47,945 nucleotides of DNA from Sulfonitrofixus sp039714575 (GTDB lineage Bacteria > Campylobacterota > Campylobacteria > Campylobacterales > Sulfurimonadaceae), in assembly GCA_039714575.1 (NCBI GenBank), contig JBDLJE010000008.1, forward strand, positions 1 to 47,945. Direction: 5' to 3'. Both the position numbers and the translations under genes were made by a program. Of this stretch, positions 25,394-33,560 are shown piece after piece. Position 1 is the first letter of the stretch. Each line of letters begins with the position of its first letter. The notes under the pieces are model-generated. The model was not told the DNA's origin and did not search any database. It saw nothing but the letters and a program-made list of their open reading frames with translations.

Positions 25394-25567
25394 GAGGAGT
25401 CCTTCAGTCGCTGAGATTAGCAGTTTAAGAACGTATTGCTTAGTTTTATAACTGCCTTGAAACTATTATAGCCACAAAGAAATAAACAGAATACTTAAAT
25501 ACAAAAACATTTTTTGATCTTTTTAAATTTGAGGTTTTTAGAGCAGTAAAATTTACTAGATTGAAGG

Positions 25568-25678
25568 TTTAAAGTTGTAGATTTGGTGTAAGTTGTGCAG
25601 GACGTGAATCCGAAGGCGCACTAGTGTGCGTTGAGAGATGAACTCCGGTGCAAATTGCGCCGAAGCTGCAATTTTAAA
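25568..25678 (-). repeat. Hairpin-family repeat, copy C at nifU 3' end
   Basis: 111-nt imperfect palindrome. Outer arms TTTAAAGTTGTAG/CTGCAATTTTAAA pair with two wobble positions. The apical hairpin GGCGCAC-TAGT-GTGCGTT (25615-25632) has a different sequence from copies B and D but the same 7+4+7 geometry. The nifU stop (25674-25676) lies inside the right arm. Confidence 0.88.
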
Positions 25679-26648
25679 TAGGGAGAACGCGGATTTTGTT
25701 AGAGAGTTTTTCTTTTAATGTCGACTCGATCGCATAAAGCGTACCGGTAGAAGATGAAGCACACCCGTTACAAGCGCCAAGATAGCGAATATAAACATCG
25801 ATATACTCATCAGAGTTTTTGATGTCGATAACTTCCATGTCGCCGCCGTCCATTACCAGGAACTGACGAACACTCTCATCGATAACAGCATCGATCGCTT
25901 TGATCTGCTGAACAAGTGTCATACCTTCAAAGTCACCGGCTGCACCGGCGTCTGCTGCGGCTGCCATCTTCTCTTCGTCCATCTCTTTACGCGTGTCAGC
26001 AAGGATGTCAACAAGGTAGTACTCACGATCTTCGTGACCGCCCGGCTTGATACAAGACTTACAAAAACCGCCCGCTTTAGTGTAGTCAGTGATCTGCTCA
26101 ACTGTCGTCAGGTCATTAAGTTTGATGACCTCCTGAAGTGTTCCAAGACTGACACGTGCACATTCACACACAATGATCTCCTCTTCGAAAGACTCAGAGT
26201 CAACACCCAAGTAAAGACCTGCCGCTTTTTTAATAACGTCATACGCCATTACCGAACAGTGCATCTTCTGCGGTGGAACTGCCGGCGTCTCAGGATCGTC
26301 ACGCAGTGCCAGCTCGACATCGATGTTGGTGATCTTTACCGCCTCTTGAACCGTCTTGCCGATACACAGCTCTGTCATTACATCAGAAGAGGCGATCGCT
26401 GTACCACAACCAAAGCTTTTGAATTTTGAGTTGACGATCTTGTCGGATTCCGGGTCGATCTCCCAGTATAGACGTACCGCGTCACCACAAGACTCTGCAC
26501 CGAAATCAGCAACGATAAGTTTGTTGCCATTGCTTGCAGCCGCTTCTTCCGTGATCTCACCCTGGTGTTGAGGGTTATTCATCAATGTTGTTACTTTATT
26601 AGAGTATGCGTCCCATAAAGAGTCGCCTAAAATGTCATTTTTTGCCAT
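25674..26648 (-). CDS. nifU: NifU-type Fe-S cluster scaffold
   Basis: 324 residues, three domains as in full NifU. The N-terminal IscU-like scaffold (about 1-125) has the cluster cysteines in AESCGD, FGCGTAIASSD and KMHCSV. The central BFD-like 2Fe-2S domain (about 160-215) has CECARVS and GGFCKSCI. The C-terminal Nfu domain (about 245-324) has YLGACNGCASSSTGT with CxxC. In Campylobacterota this NIF-type system is the housekeeping Fe-S assembly route. nifS lies 139 bases upstream in the same direction. The transcript ends in hairpin repeat C. Confidence 0.96.
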   Translation of the reverse strand: MAKNDILGDSLWDAYSNKVTTLMNNPQHQGEITEEAAASNGNKLIVADFGAESCGDAVRLYWEIDPESDKIVNSKFKSFGCGTAIASSDVMTELCIGKTVQEAVKITNIDVELALRDDPETPAVPPQKMHCSVMAYDVIKKAAGLYLGVDSESFEEEIIVCECARVSLGTLQEVIKLNDLTTVEQITDYTKAGGFCKSCIKPGGHEDREYYLVDILADTRKEMDEEKMAAAADAGAAGDFEGMTLVQQIKAIDAVIDESVRQFLVMDGGDMEVIDIKNSDEYIDVYIRYLGACNGCASSSTGTLYAIESTLKEKLSNKIRVLPI

Positions 26649-26787
26649 TGTTAATCCTTTCTAGCTAATTTTCTTTTCTCTCTGCTTCGTCAGAAGCTAG
26701 CTTCAGTGCCATAGCGGCGAGCGCAGGATAAGGGGCTTTTGCTCCTTGTCCGTTCTAATAGATAGCGGCCCCGCTAAACACTTGTGT

Positions 26788-28005
26788 TTAGTGGTGATGC
26801 AGCTCGCACTCTTGAACTTCGCCGCCCGGTGTCGGTTGTACTTTTGCGTACGAACTTGAGATCGCACGAAGACGTGAAACCGCATCTTTAAAGTGGTTGA
26901 TAACGTAATCAACCTCTTCGTCTGTCGTAAAACGGCTCAGGCTTAGACGGATACCCGTGTGTGCCAGTTCATTGTCAGCACCGATAGCAAGCATTACTGT
27001 GTTCGCTTCAAGATCTTCCGATGCACAGGCAGAACCTGTCGAGGCTCCGATCTGACCGTTGTTAAGGTCCCAAAGCATCCCTTCGCCCTCAACCCCGCGG
27101 ATCGAGATAAGGATCGTGTTTGGTGTACGGTTAGAACGGTCACCGACTGTAAATGTCTCAGGGATCGCCTCAAGCAGCGCATCTTCCAGACGGTCACGCT
27201 GTGCAGCGATCGCCGTCATCTTCTCTTCGATATTTGTCGTAGCGATCTCCATCGCTTTACCCATACCGATGATAAACGGTACGTTCAGTGTACCTGAACG
27301 ACGACCGCCCATATGCTCACCACCGTGCATTAACGGCAAAAGTGCTTGCGAGTTCTTGATGTAAAGTGCACCGATACCTTTTGGTCCGTGGAACTTGTGC
27401 GCGCTCATTGACATAAAGTCAACATTGACCGACTGCATGTCTACCGGGATCTTACCGACAGCCTGAACGCCGTCTGAGTGGAAAAGGACCCCTTTTTCTT
27501 TACAGATCTCACCGATCTCGGGAATCGGGAAGATCATGCCTGTTTCGTTGTTCGCCCACATAATAGAGACAAGTGCTGTCTTCTCTGTGATAAAACTTTT
27601 AACCGTATGCGCTTCTACAATACCCTCTTCATTGACCGGAAGGTAGGTTACTTTAACACCCTGCTCTTCCAAGAACTTACATGTTGAAAGAATTGACGGG
27701 TGCTCGACTTCGGTAGTAACGATGTGGTTTTTGTCACCGTTAAGGATCTTGTCGATCCATACTGCTTGAAGTACCCAGTTGTTTGACTCGGTCGCACATG
27801 ATGTGAAGATGATGTCATCAGCGTCAGCCGCATTGATAGCAGTGTAGACTTGGTCGATCGCCTTGGCGATAGCAGGGTGAGAAGACGTACCGAACTTGTG
27901 CAGTGAGTTCGGGTTACCGTACTGCTCACTGAAGAAAGGGATCATCGCTTCCGTTACCTGAGGGTCGACCATTGTTGTCGCATTGTTGTCCATATAAACT
28001 TGCAT
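26788..28005 (-). CDS. nifS: Cysteine desulfurase NifS
   Basis: 405 residues. NifS takes sulfur from cysteine using PLP and passes it as persulfide to NifU. Motifs: YMDNNATTMVDP at the N terminus, the ATESNN PLP-phosphate loop, SMSAHKFHGPKG with the Schiff-base Lys, and the GSACASEDLE loop with the persulfide Cys. The end (CELHHH) is a possible metal-binding tail. GAGGG precedes the ATG by 6 bases. A Fur-like box lies immediately upstream, so iron control is plausible. Confidence 0.97.
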   Translation of the reverse strand: MQVYMDNNATTMVDPQVTEAMIPFFSEQYGNPNSLHKFGTSSHPAIAKAIDQVYTAINAADADDIIFTSCATESNNWVLQAVWIDKILNGDKNHIVTTEVEHPSILSTCKFLEEQGVKVTYLPVNEEGIVEAHTVKSFITEKTALVSIMWANNETGMIFPIPEIGEICKEKGVLFHSDGVQAVGKIPVDMQSVNVDFMSMSAHKFHGPKGIGALYIKNSQALLPLMHGGEHMGGRRSGTLNVPFIIGMGKAMEIATTNIEEKMTAIAAQRDRLEDALLEAIPETFTVGDRSNRTPNTILISIRGVEGEGMLWDLNNGQIGASTGSACASEDLEANTVMLAIGADNELAHTGIRLSLSRFTTDEEVDYVINHFKDAVSRLRAISSSYAKVQPTPGGEVQECELHHH

Positions 28006-28016
28006 ATTTTTCCCTC

Positions 28017-28056
28017 GATAATGATTATTGTTTTAAATAGGACAATATTTATCCTA
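28017..28056 (-). promoter_or_regulatory. Operator candidates upstream of nifS
   Basis: GATAATGATTATTG (28017-28030) matches most of the Fur-box core ATAAT-G-ATTAT, only 12 bases before the nifS ATG. Directly upstream, TAGGA-N9-TCCTA (28038-28056) is a second inverted repeat that could bind an Rrf2-type regulator. Binding proteins are inferred. Confidence 0.5.
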
Positions 28057-28164
28057 ATTCGATGGTGAATAATAATCTATGCCTTGTTATAGCTTGCTTA
28101 AGTTTTCTTTATACTGTTTTTGCTTTAAGAAATAAGAAAACACCTAAACTTGATCAAAGGGGAG

Positions 28165-28272
28165 AAAAAGTTGTAGATTTGGTGCAGGTTGTGCTGAAGT
28201 GATCCCGAAGATGTACATCAGTACATCGAGAGGTGAACTGAAGTGCAAAGTGTGCCGAAGCTACGACTTTTT
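28165..28272 (-). repeat. Hairpin-family repeat, copy D at def 3' end
   Basis: 108-nt imperfect palindrome. Outer arms AAAAAGTTGTAG/CTACGACTTTTT pair over 12 bp with one wobble. The apical hairpin GATGTAC-ATCA-GTACATC (28210-28227) is a perfect 7-bp stem. The def stop (28261-28263) is inside the right arm. In the def transcript the structure ends in ACTTTTTC, which resembles an intrinsic terminator tail. Confidence 0.9.
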
Positions 28273-28794
28273 CGCTTTGAGCTCTTTTTGCATTCGTTTA
28301 TACTCTTTTTCAAACTTCTTGCGGCGGGCATAAGAGAGCTTCTCGATAAAAAGCTTGCCCTGAAGATGATCGATCTCATGCTGAATAGCGATACTCAAAA
28401 GCTCTTCAGCGTCTAATGAACATGCATTGCCGTGACGGTCCTGGTAGGTAATACCGATCTTCTCAAAGCGTTCAACATCTTCATAGAACTTCGGCACACT
28501 CAGGCAGCCCTCCTGATAGACCGTCGTTCCTTCACTGTAAGTGATGTCAGGGTTGATGATCTCAAGAAGGTTGGCTCTATCTTGTGTGCCCTCTTCATCG
28601 TCATTTGGAAGGTTGATAATCAACACATCGATAGCGCGGTCGACCTGGATCGCTGCAAGACCGATACCGTTTGTCTCGATCATCGTCTCATACATGTCAT
28701 CTAAAAAAGTATGCAGTTCGGCACTGAACTCGGTTACAGGTTTAGAGATAAGTTTTAGACGTCTGTCGGGGTAAGTTATAATTGGAAGGATCAT
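28261..28794 (-). CDS. def: Peptide deformylase
   Basis: 177 residues. Def removes the formyl group from the N-terminal Met of new proteins using a bound Fe(II). The three family motifs are present: GIGLAAIQ (canonical GxGLAAxQ), EGCLSVP with the metal-binding Cys, and QHEIDHLQG with the HExxH metal site. The C-terminal tail is lysine-rich, as in many epsilon homologues. It is the last gene of tig-clpP-def, 22 bases after clpP. Confidence 0.97.
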   Translation of the reverse strand: MILPIITYPDRRLKLISKPVTEFSAELHTFLDDMYETMIETNGIGLAAIQVDRAIDVLIINLPNDDEEGTQDRANLLEIINPDITYSEGTTVYQEGCLSVPKFYEDVERFEKIGITYQDRHGNACSLDAEELLSIAIQHEIDHLQGKLFIEKLSYARRKKFEKEYKRMQKELKAKKS

Positions 28795-28816
28795 AGTTGT
28801 TCTTTAAAAGAGAAGC

Positions 28817-29410
28817 TTATTCGCTCTTCTCTTTTTTTGTCAGTACTTCATCAATAAGACCGTACTCAAGTGACTCTTGTGCACTCATGAAATAGTCACG
28901 GTCAGTGTCCGTTTCGATCGTTTTGAGCTTTTGACCCGTGTTCTTCGCCAAAATATCGTTGAGCTCCGCTTTCATGCGAAGGATCTCTTTCGCCTGAATA
29001 GCGATATCACTCGCTTGACCTTGCGCACCGCCAAGAGGCTGGTGGATCATAATGCGTGCATGAGGAAGAGCAAAACGCTTCCCTTTAGTACCGGCACTTA
29101 GCAGAAATGAACCCATAGAGGCCGCTTGCCCGATACAGATCGTCGCAACGTCAGGACGGATATAGTTCATCGTGTCATACATCGCCATACCGGCTGTTAC
29201 CACACCGCCCGGAGAGTTGATGTAAAAGTAGATATCTTTTTCCGGGTCTTCAGCCTCAAGAAAAAGCATCTGCGCTACGATTGTTGAGGCGACCTGATCG
29301 TTCACTTCGCCGCTAAGCATGATGATACGATCTTTCAGAAGGCGTGAGTAGATGTCGTATGAACGCTCACCACGGCCTGTCTTCTCAACAACGTAAGGGA
29401 TATAGCTCAT
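28817..29410 (-). CDS. clpP: ATP-dependent Clp protease proteolytic subunit
   Basis: 197 residues. ClpP forms the tetradecameric serine-protease chamber fed by ClpX or ClpA. The catalytic triad is visible: Ser in GQAASMGSFLLSAG, His in RIMIHQPLGGAQGQ, and Asp in the DTDRDYFMSAQE region. Its start overlaps the tig stop by one base, so the folding factor and protease are made together, a conserved arrangement. Confidence 0.97.
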   Translation of the reverse strand: MSYIPYVVEKTGRGERSYDIYSRLLKDRIIMLSGEVNDQVASTIVAQMLFLEAEDPEKDIYFYINSPGGVVTAGMAMYDTMNYIRPDVATICIGQAASMGSFLLSAGTKGKRFALPHARIMIHQPLGGAQGQASDIAIQAKEILRMKAELNDILAKNTGQKLKTIETDTDRDYFMSAQESLEYGLIDEVLTKKEKSE

Positions 29411-30705
29411 TACGCGTCTTTTCCGTTAAGAATTTTAGAAAGAACCTTGTCCTCTACCATTGCCATCTGAACAGCCGGCAGGTAACCTGACTCTTGGTAC
29501 TGCTTGTAAACTGCTGCAGGGTCTTGACCCATCTGCATTGCTTCCATGTAGATAGTCTGCATGACTTCCTGCTCTTCAACAACGATTCCCTCTTCTTTAG
29601 CAAGTGCATCGATGATAAACGTTGCTTTTACAGAACGCTCAGCGTCTTCACGACCCTCTTCACGAAGCTCTGTTACTTTGTCTGCGTTCTCTTGAAGTGC
29701 TTTGATCTCATCTTCGCTCATAGACTGCGCTTTTTTGTTAAGTGCCATATCCATCTCCTGCTCTACAACAAACTTTGGAAGAGCTACATCGATCTTCTCT
29801 ACTAATGCCTCAAGCATTTTTGGCTTAAGATCGTCATTGAAAAGTTTTGACTTCACTTCGTTTTCAAGCTGCGTCTGAACCTGCTCTTTTACCATATCCA
29901 TTGTTGCATCTTCTTGACCCGGAAGCAGTTTTGCAGCAAGTTTCGCATCTTGACGCGGTTTCTTTTTAGTCTGGATCTCATGCGCCGTTACTTTGAACTC
30001 AGCATCTTTACCTGCAAGTGCTTCACCGCCGTAGTTCTCAGGGAAAGTTACCTTGACAACTTTCTCTTCGCCCTTTTTCATACCGATGACCTGGTCTTCA
30101 AAGCCCGGGATAAACTGACCTGAACCCAGTGCAAGAGAGAAACCTGTTGCTGCGCCGCCTTCGAAAAGCTCACCGTCAATAGAACCCTCAAAGTCCATAA
30201 GCACTGTATCACCTGACTCAAGCGCACGGTCTTCATCAACAGTCACAAGCTCAGCCTGCTGCATTGCAAGTTCGTCAACACGCTCTTTTACCTTAGCTGC
30301 AGTGATCTTTGGTGTTTTGTACGCCGGAACAAGTTTAGCGTAGTCGCCAAGAGCGATCTCAGGACGGATAGCGACTGTTACTTCAACATCGATGTTCTCC
30401 TCGCCTTTGTCAAACTTAGTGATCTGCGGCTCACCGATCATAGCGTCGTTCTCAACACCGATATCTTTAAGACCTGCAGTAAGTACATCACGAAGTGCTT
30501 CAGATTCAGCATCTTGAACCAACTTCTCACCGTACTGTTTTTTAACAGCAGAAACAGGCACTTTACCTTTACGGAAACCCGGGATGTTGGTTGTTTTAGC
30601 AAGTTGCTTTGCAATTTTCTCTACGTTTGCAGCGATCTCTTCGTTAGAGATCTGTGCAGAAACTGTTGCGTTTGCGCCATCGATTTTGTTAGTTGTAACG
30701 TTCAT
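29410..30705 (-). CDS. tig: Trigger factor chaperone
   Basis: 431 residues. Trigger factor is the ribosome-bound chaperone and prolyl isomerase. The N-terminal ribosome-binding domain holds the signature GFRKGKVP (residues 42-49). The FKBP domain (about 150-245) shows GDTVLMDFEGSIDGELFEGGAATGFSLALGSGQFIPGFEDQVIGMKKGE, and the helical C-terminal domain completes the usual length. It heads tig-clpP-def. A CIRCE-like sequence upstream hints at heat-shock control, with low certainty. Confidence 0.97.
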   Translation of the reverse strand: MNVTTNKIDGANATVSAQISNEEIAANVEKIAKQLAKTTNIPGFRKGKVPVSAVKKQYGEKLVQDAESEALRDVLTAGLKDIGVENDAMIGEPQITKFDKGEENIDVEVTVAIRPEIALGDYAKLVPAYKTPKITAAKVKERVDELAMQQAELVTVDEDRALESGDTVLMDFEGSIDGELFEGGAATGFSLALGSGQFIPGFEDQVIGMKKGEEKVVKVTFPENYGGEALAGKDAEFKVTAHEIQTKKKPRQDAKLAAKLLPGQEDATMDMVKEQVQTQLENEVKSKLFNDDLKPKMLEALVEKIDVALPKFVVEQEMDMALNKKAQSMSEDEIKALQENADKVTELREEGREDAERSVKATFIIDALAKEEGIVVEEQEVMQTIYMEAMQMGQDPAAVYKQYQESGYLPAVQMAMVEDKVLSKILNGKDA

Positions 30706-30930
30706 TTGGTACCTTTTTTTGTGCTATTTCGGAGTGAAGATGCCACTCTAAGCTGGATAAAAATTTTGGCAATAATATCTAAAAAGTGCTAACAACTCTA
30801 TTAGAAGAGATCAACTCTACCATCAGCTGGCACAATATTCAAAGCTTATATATAAATGTAATGCATTATAAATGGATTTTTCTCAGTCTTTTCATGGTAT
30901 TGTTTTACAAATTTAGTAAAAAGTATTATT

Positions 30931-31515
30931 GTGAAGAAGAACGAACAAGAAGCATTTGAATCTGCCGTCAAGACCATGATGAAGAGTGTAGGTGAAGACC
31001 CTGAACGCGAAGGGCTGTTAAAAACTCCGGAGCGTGTCTATAAAGCCTATGAGTTTATGTACGGCGGCTACAAAGAGGATCCGACAGAGATCCTGCAGTC
31101 GGCTATCTTTACCAGTTCAAACGACGAGATGGTGCTCATCAAAGATATCGAGCTCTACTCGACCTGTGAACATCACCTGCTGCCGATCATCGGACGTGCT
31201 CATGTCGCCTACATCCCTAACGGCAAAGTGGTCGGGCTCTCAAAGATCCCCCGTGTTGTCGACATCTTTTCACGCCGTATGCAGATCCAGGAGCAATTGA
31301 CAGAACAGATCGCCGCTGCTATTATGGACGCACTTGACCCTAAAGGGGTAGCCGTTGTCATACAGGCACGTCATATGTGTATGGAGATGCGCGGTGTCGA
31401 GAAGATCAACTCCACCACGACATCAAGCGCACTTCGCGGTCTCTTTAAAAAAGATGAAAAGACCAGAGCCGAGTTTTTCAACCTTATCAACGCCCCGCAG
31501 GGCAACCGCTACTAA
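30931..31515 (+). CDS. folE: GTP cyclohydrolase I
   Basis: 194 residues from a GTG at 30931. No strong ribosome site is seen, but the family's N-terminal GEDPEREGLLKTPERV motif requires a start near here. FolE opens GTP to dihydroneopterin triphosphate, the first step of folate synthesis. The zinc and active-site motif CEHHLLPIIGRAHVAYIP is present, with KIPRVVDIFSRRMQIQEQLT and a second zinc Cys in RHMCMEMRGV. Divergent from tig. A short 6-bp hairpin at 31530-31549 follows the stop. Confidence 0.96.
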   Translation: MKKNEQEAFESAVKTMMKSVGEDPEREGLLKTPERVYKAYEFMYGGYKEDPTEILQSAIFTSSNDEMVLIKDIELYSTCEHHLLPIIGRAHVAYIPNGKVVGLSKIPRVVDIFSRRMQIQEQLTEQIAAAIMDALDPKGVAVVIQARHMCMEMRGVEKINSTTTSSALRGLFKKDEKTRAEFFNLINAPQGNRY

Positions 31516-31684
31516 ACCGAGACCTCAAAAGATAGTAAATCTGCTATCTGTTTACGATCGCTCCCAGTCGGCGGCCATTTCACCAAAGTCAACTAAATAC
31601 TATTGCTGTATGCCGTATCAAACACTCAAAAAGATATTGTCTTATTTAAAGTGGTAGACAAAATTAATATTGGTAACTTGATCT

Positions 31685-31721
31685 ATAAAAAAGAGAACCT
31701 TCACCTTTTTAGGGGTTCTCT
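31685..31721 (-). terminator. Rho-independent terminator of the 31-residue ORF
   Basis: On the minus strand AGAGAACC (31721-31714) pairs with GGTTCTCT (31699-31692) over 8 bp and is followed by a T-run from 31691. The stop codon of the small gene lies in the loop. Confidence 0.75.
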
Positions 31722-31804
31722 CCCCATTTGCGCCTGTGATGCAAAAACACCTCAAGCACTATAAAGCCTATAACGGCACTGATAATCAAGCCGGTTAACA
31801 GCAT
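31709..31804 (-). CDS. 31-residue single-span membrane peptide
   Basis: ATG at 31804 with a strong ribosome site, GGAGGT, 4 bases upstream. Residues 2-22 (LLTGLIISAVIGFIVLEVFLH) form one hydrophobic helix, followed by a basic tail HHRRKWGENP. The gene ends in the loop of a good intrinsic terminator, so it looks like a complete monocistronic unit. The remaining DNA from 31516 to 32031 has no other gene. Family not recognised. Confidence 0.65.
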   Translation of the reverse strand: MLLTGLIISAVIGFIVLEVFLHHRRKWGENP

Positions 31805-32031
31805 CGGCACCTCCAGTTGTGTCGTTTATCTTAAACTACATATATCAATTATCTAATATTTATTGCAAAATGACATCAACCTTCTGTTCACTGCACAGCG
31901 TTAAACATCTAATTCTGTACTATAGCTTTTATCGCTATTCATGTCTGTAGGAAATGCCGTACAGCTAAATAATATAATACATTTCATAGTTAATAATATT
32001 TATTTCAGTTATTTACTGATATATTTAACGA

Positions 32032-33546
32032 ATGAAAAAACTACAGTGCGCCACGCTTGAAGGTATCGAAGCCATTCCTGTCTCTGTTGAGTCAACTCTT
32101 ACCAAAGGGCTCCCCTCGTTTACCGTTGTGGGCATGGCCTCTACCGCCATCAATGAAGCACGCGAGCGAGTCAAGTCCGCCCTTTTGGCAAATGACTTTG
32201 TCTTCCCTCCCAAACGCATCACCATCAACCTCTCTCCCTCAGATGTCAACAAAAATGGCTCGCACTTCGACTTGAGCATCGCGCTTCTTATCGCGCTTGA
32301 CAGTGTAGAGATCGATCTCTCGGAGTGGTATGTCTTTGGCGAGCTGGGTTTGGACGGAAGTGTGAAAGAGAATGCGCTGCTCTATCCGCTGGTGCTTTCA
32401 CTTGCCAACAGTGCGAGCATGCAAAAAGTGCTTGTGCCCAAAGAGAGTCTCTCCAAGGTACGCAACATCCCCAATGTCGAGTTCATCGGCATCGAACATC
32501 TCAACGATGCCATCACTTTTTTCAAGGGGGATGATGAGAAGGTCATACGCCAGGACTCTGCAGAGATCGAACATCCCAACTACAAGGTCAACAACGAGAC
32601 CTACTATTTTCACAAACACTACCCCATAGACTTTATTGACATCAAAGGACAGGAGAATGCCAAACGTGCCGCCTTGGTCAGTGCGAGCGGTCTGCACAAC
32701 CTTCTGCTGGAGGGAAGTCCCGGCTGCGGCAAGTCGATGATCGCCAAACGCCTGCACTACATCTTGCCGCCCGTCACCTCGGACGAGCTGCTGGACATTG
32801 CAAAACTCGACTCGCTCGAAGGTGTCGAACCTCACTTCAGCCCGCGGCGTCCTTTCCGCTCACCTCATCACACCTCAACACCCGCCTCTGTCTTTGGCGG
32901 CGGCAGTCAAAAAGCACAGATCGGCGAGATCGGGCTGGCACACAACGGCATTCTCTTTTTCGATGAGCTCCCTCACTTTCAAAAGATTGTTTTAGAGGCC
33001 CTTCGTGAGCCTCTGGAAGACAAAAAGATCCGTATCTCCAGGGTCAACACCAAGGTCGAATACCCCACCTCTTTTCTCTTTGTAGCCGCTATGAACCCCT
33101 GCCCCTGCGGAAACCTTTTAAGCACGACACAGGACTGCCGCTGTTCGGAACGGGAAGTGCAGCGTTACAAAAACCGTCTCTCAGACCCGTTTTTAGACCG
33201 GATAGACCTCTATGTCCAGATGCAGAACATCAACCCCGACGACAGAGCCTCTTTCAGCTCAGAAGCCCTGCACAAGCAGGTCCTTTACGCCCACAAACGT
33301 CAAATAGCGCGTGGGCAGCACTGTCTCAACGGCCAGCTTGAAGATAGTGATATTGATAAATATTGCATGTTGGAAAGTGATGCAAAAGCTATTTTGGACC
33401 AGGCCATTGTCCGCTATCAGCTCTCGTTTCGAAGTATCAAAAAGATCCAGAAAGTCGCCCGTACGGTTGCCGACCTTGACAAGGCGGCTAACATCTCAAA
33501 AAGCCATCTTCTAGAGGCGCTCAGCTATAGAAGACGAGAGCAGTAG
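32032..33546 (+). CDS. comM: YifB/ComM-family AAA+ ATPase
   Basis: 504 residues. The N-terminal domain (about 1-160) has the Lon-like subdomain typical of ComM (FTVVGMASTAINEARERVKSALL, RITINLSPSDVNKNGSHFDL). The AAA+ core has Walker A GSPGCGKS, Walker B ILFFDELPHF and the FVAAMNPCPCGN segment with a cysteine cluster continuing to CRCSEREVQRY. ComM is a hexameric helicase that drives branch migration during natural transformation in Vibrio and Haemophilus; competence here is inferred. Monocistronic and convergent with the cytochrome gene, 14 bases apart. Confidence 0.93.
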   Translation: MKKLQCATLEGIEAIPVSVESTLTKGLPSFTVVGMASTAINEARERVKSALLANDFVFPPKRITINLSPSDVNKNGSHFDLSIALLIALDSVEIDLSEWYVFGELGLDGSVKENALLYPLVLSLANSASMQKVLVPKESLSKVRNIPNVEFIGIEHLNDAITFFKGDDEKVIRQDSAEIEHPNYKVNNETYYFHKHYPIDFIDIKGQENAKRAALVSASGLHNLLLEGSPGCGKSMIAKRLHYILPPVTSDELLDIAKLDSLEGVEPHFSPRRPFRSPHHTSTPASVFGGGSQKAQIGEIGLAHNGILFFDELPHFQKIVLEALREPLEDKKIRISRVNTKVEYPTSFLFVAAMNPCPCGNLLSTTQDCRCSEREVQRYKNRLSDPFLDRIDLYVQMQNINPDDRASFSSEALHKQVLYAHKRQIARGQHCLNGQLEDSDIDKYCMLESDAKAILDQAIVRYQLSFRSIKKIQKVARTVADLDKAANISKSHLLEALSYRRREQ

Positions 33547-33560
33547 AAGGTTAGCGTATT

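Noticed and set aside
2971..28272. The hairpin repeats as a CRISPR array or as REP/BIME elements
   Set aside because: Copies are far apart with no spacers, so not CRISPR. They are about three times longer than REP units, and no RAYT transposase gene is in the window.
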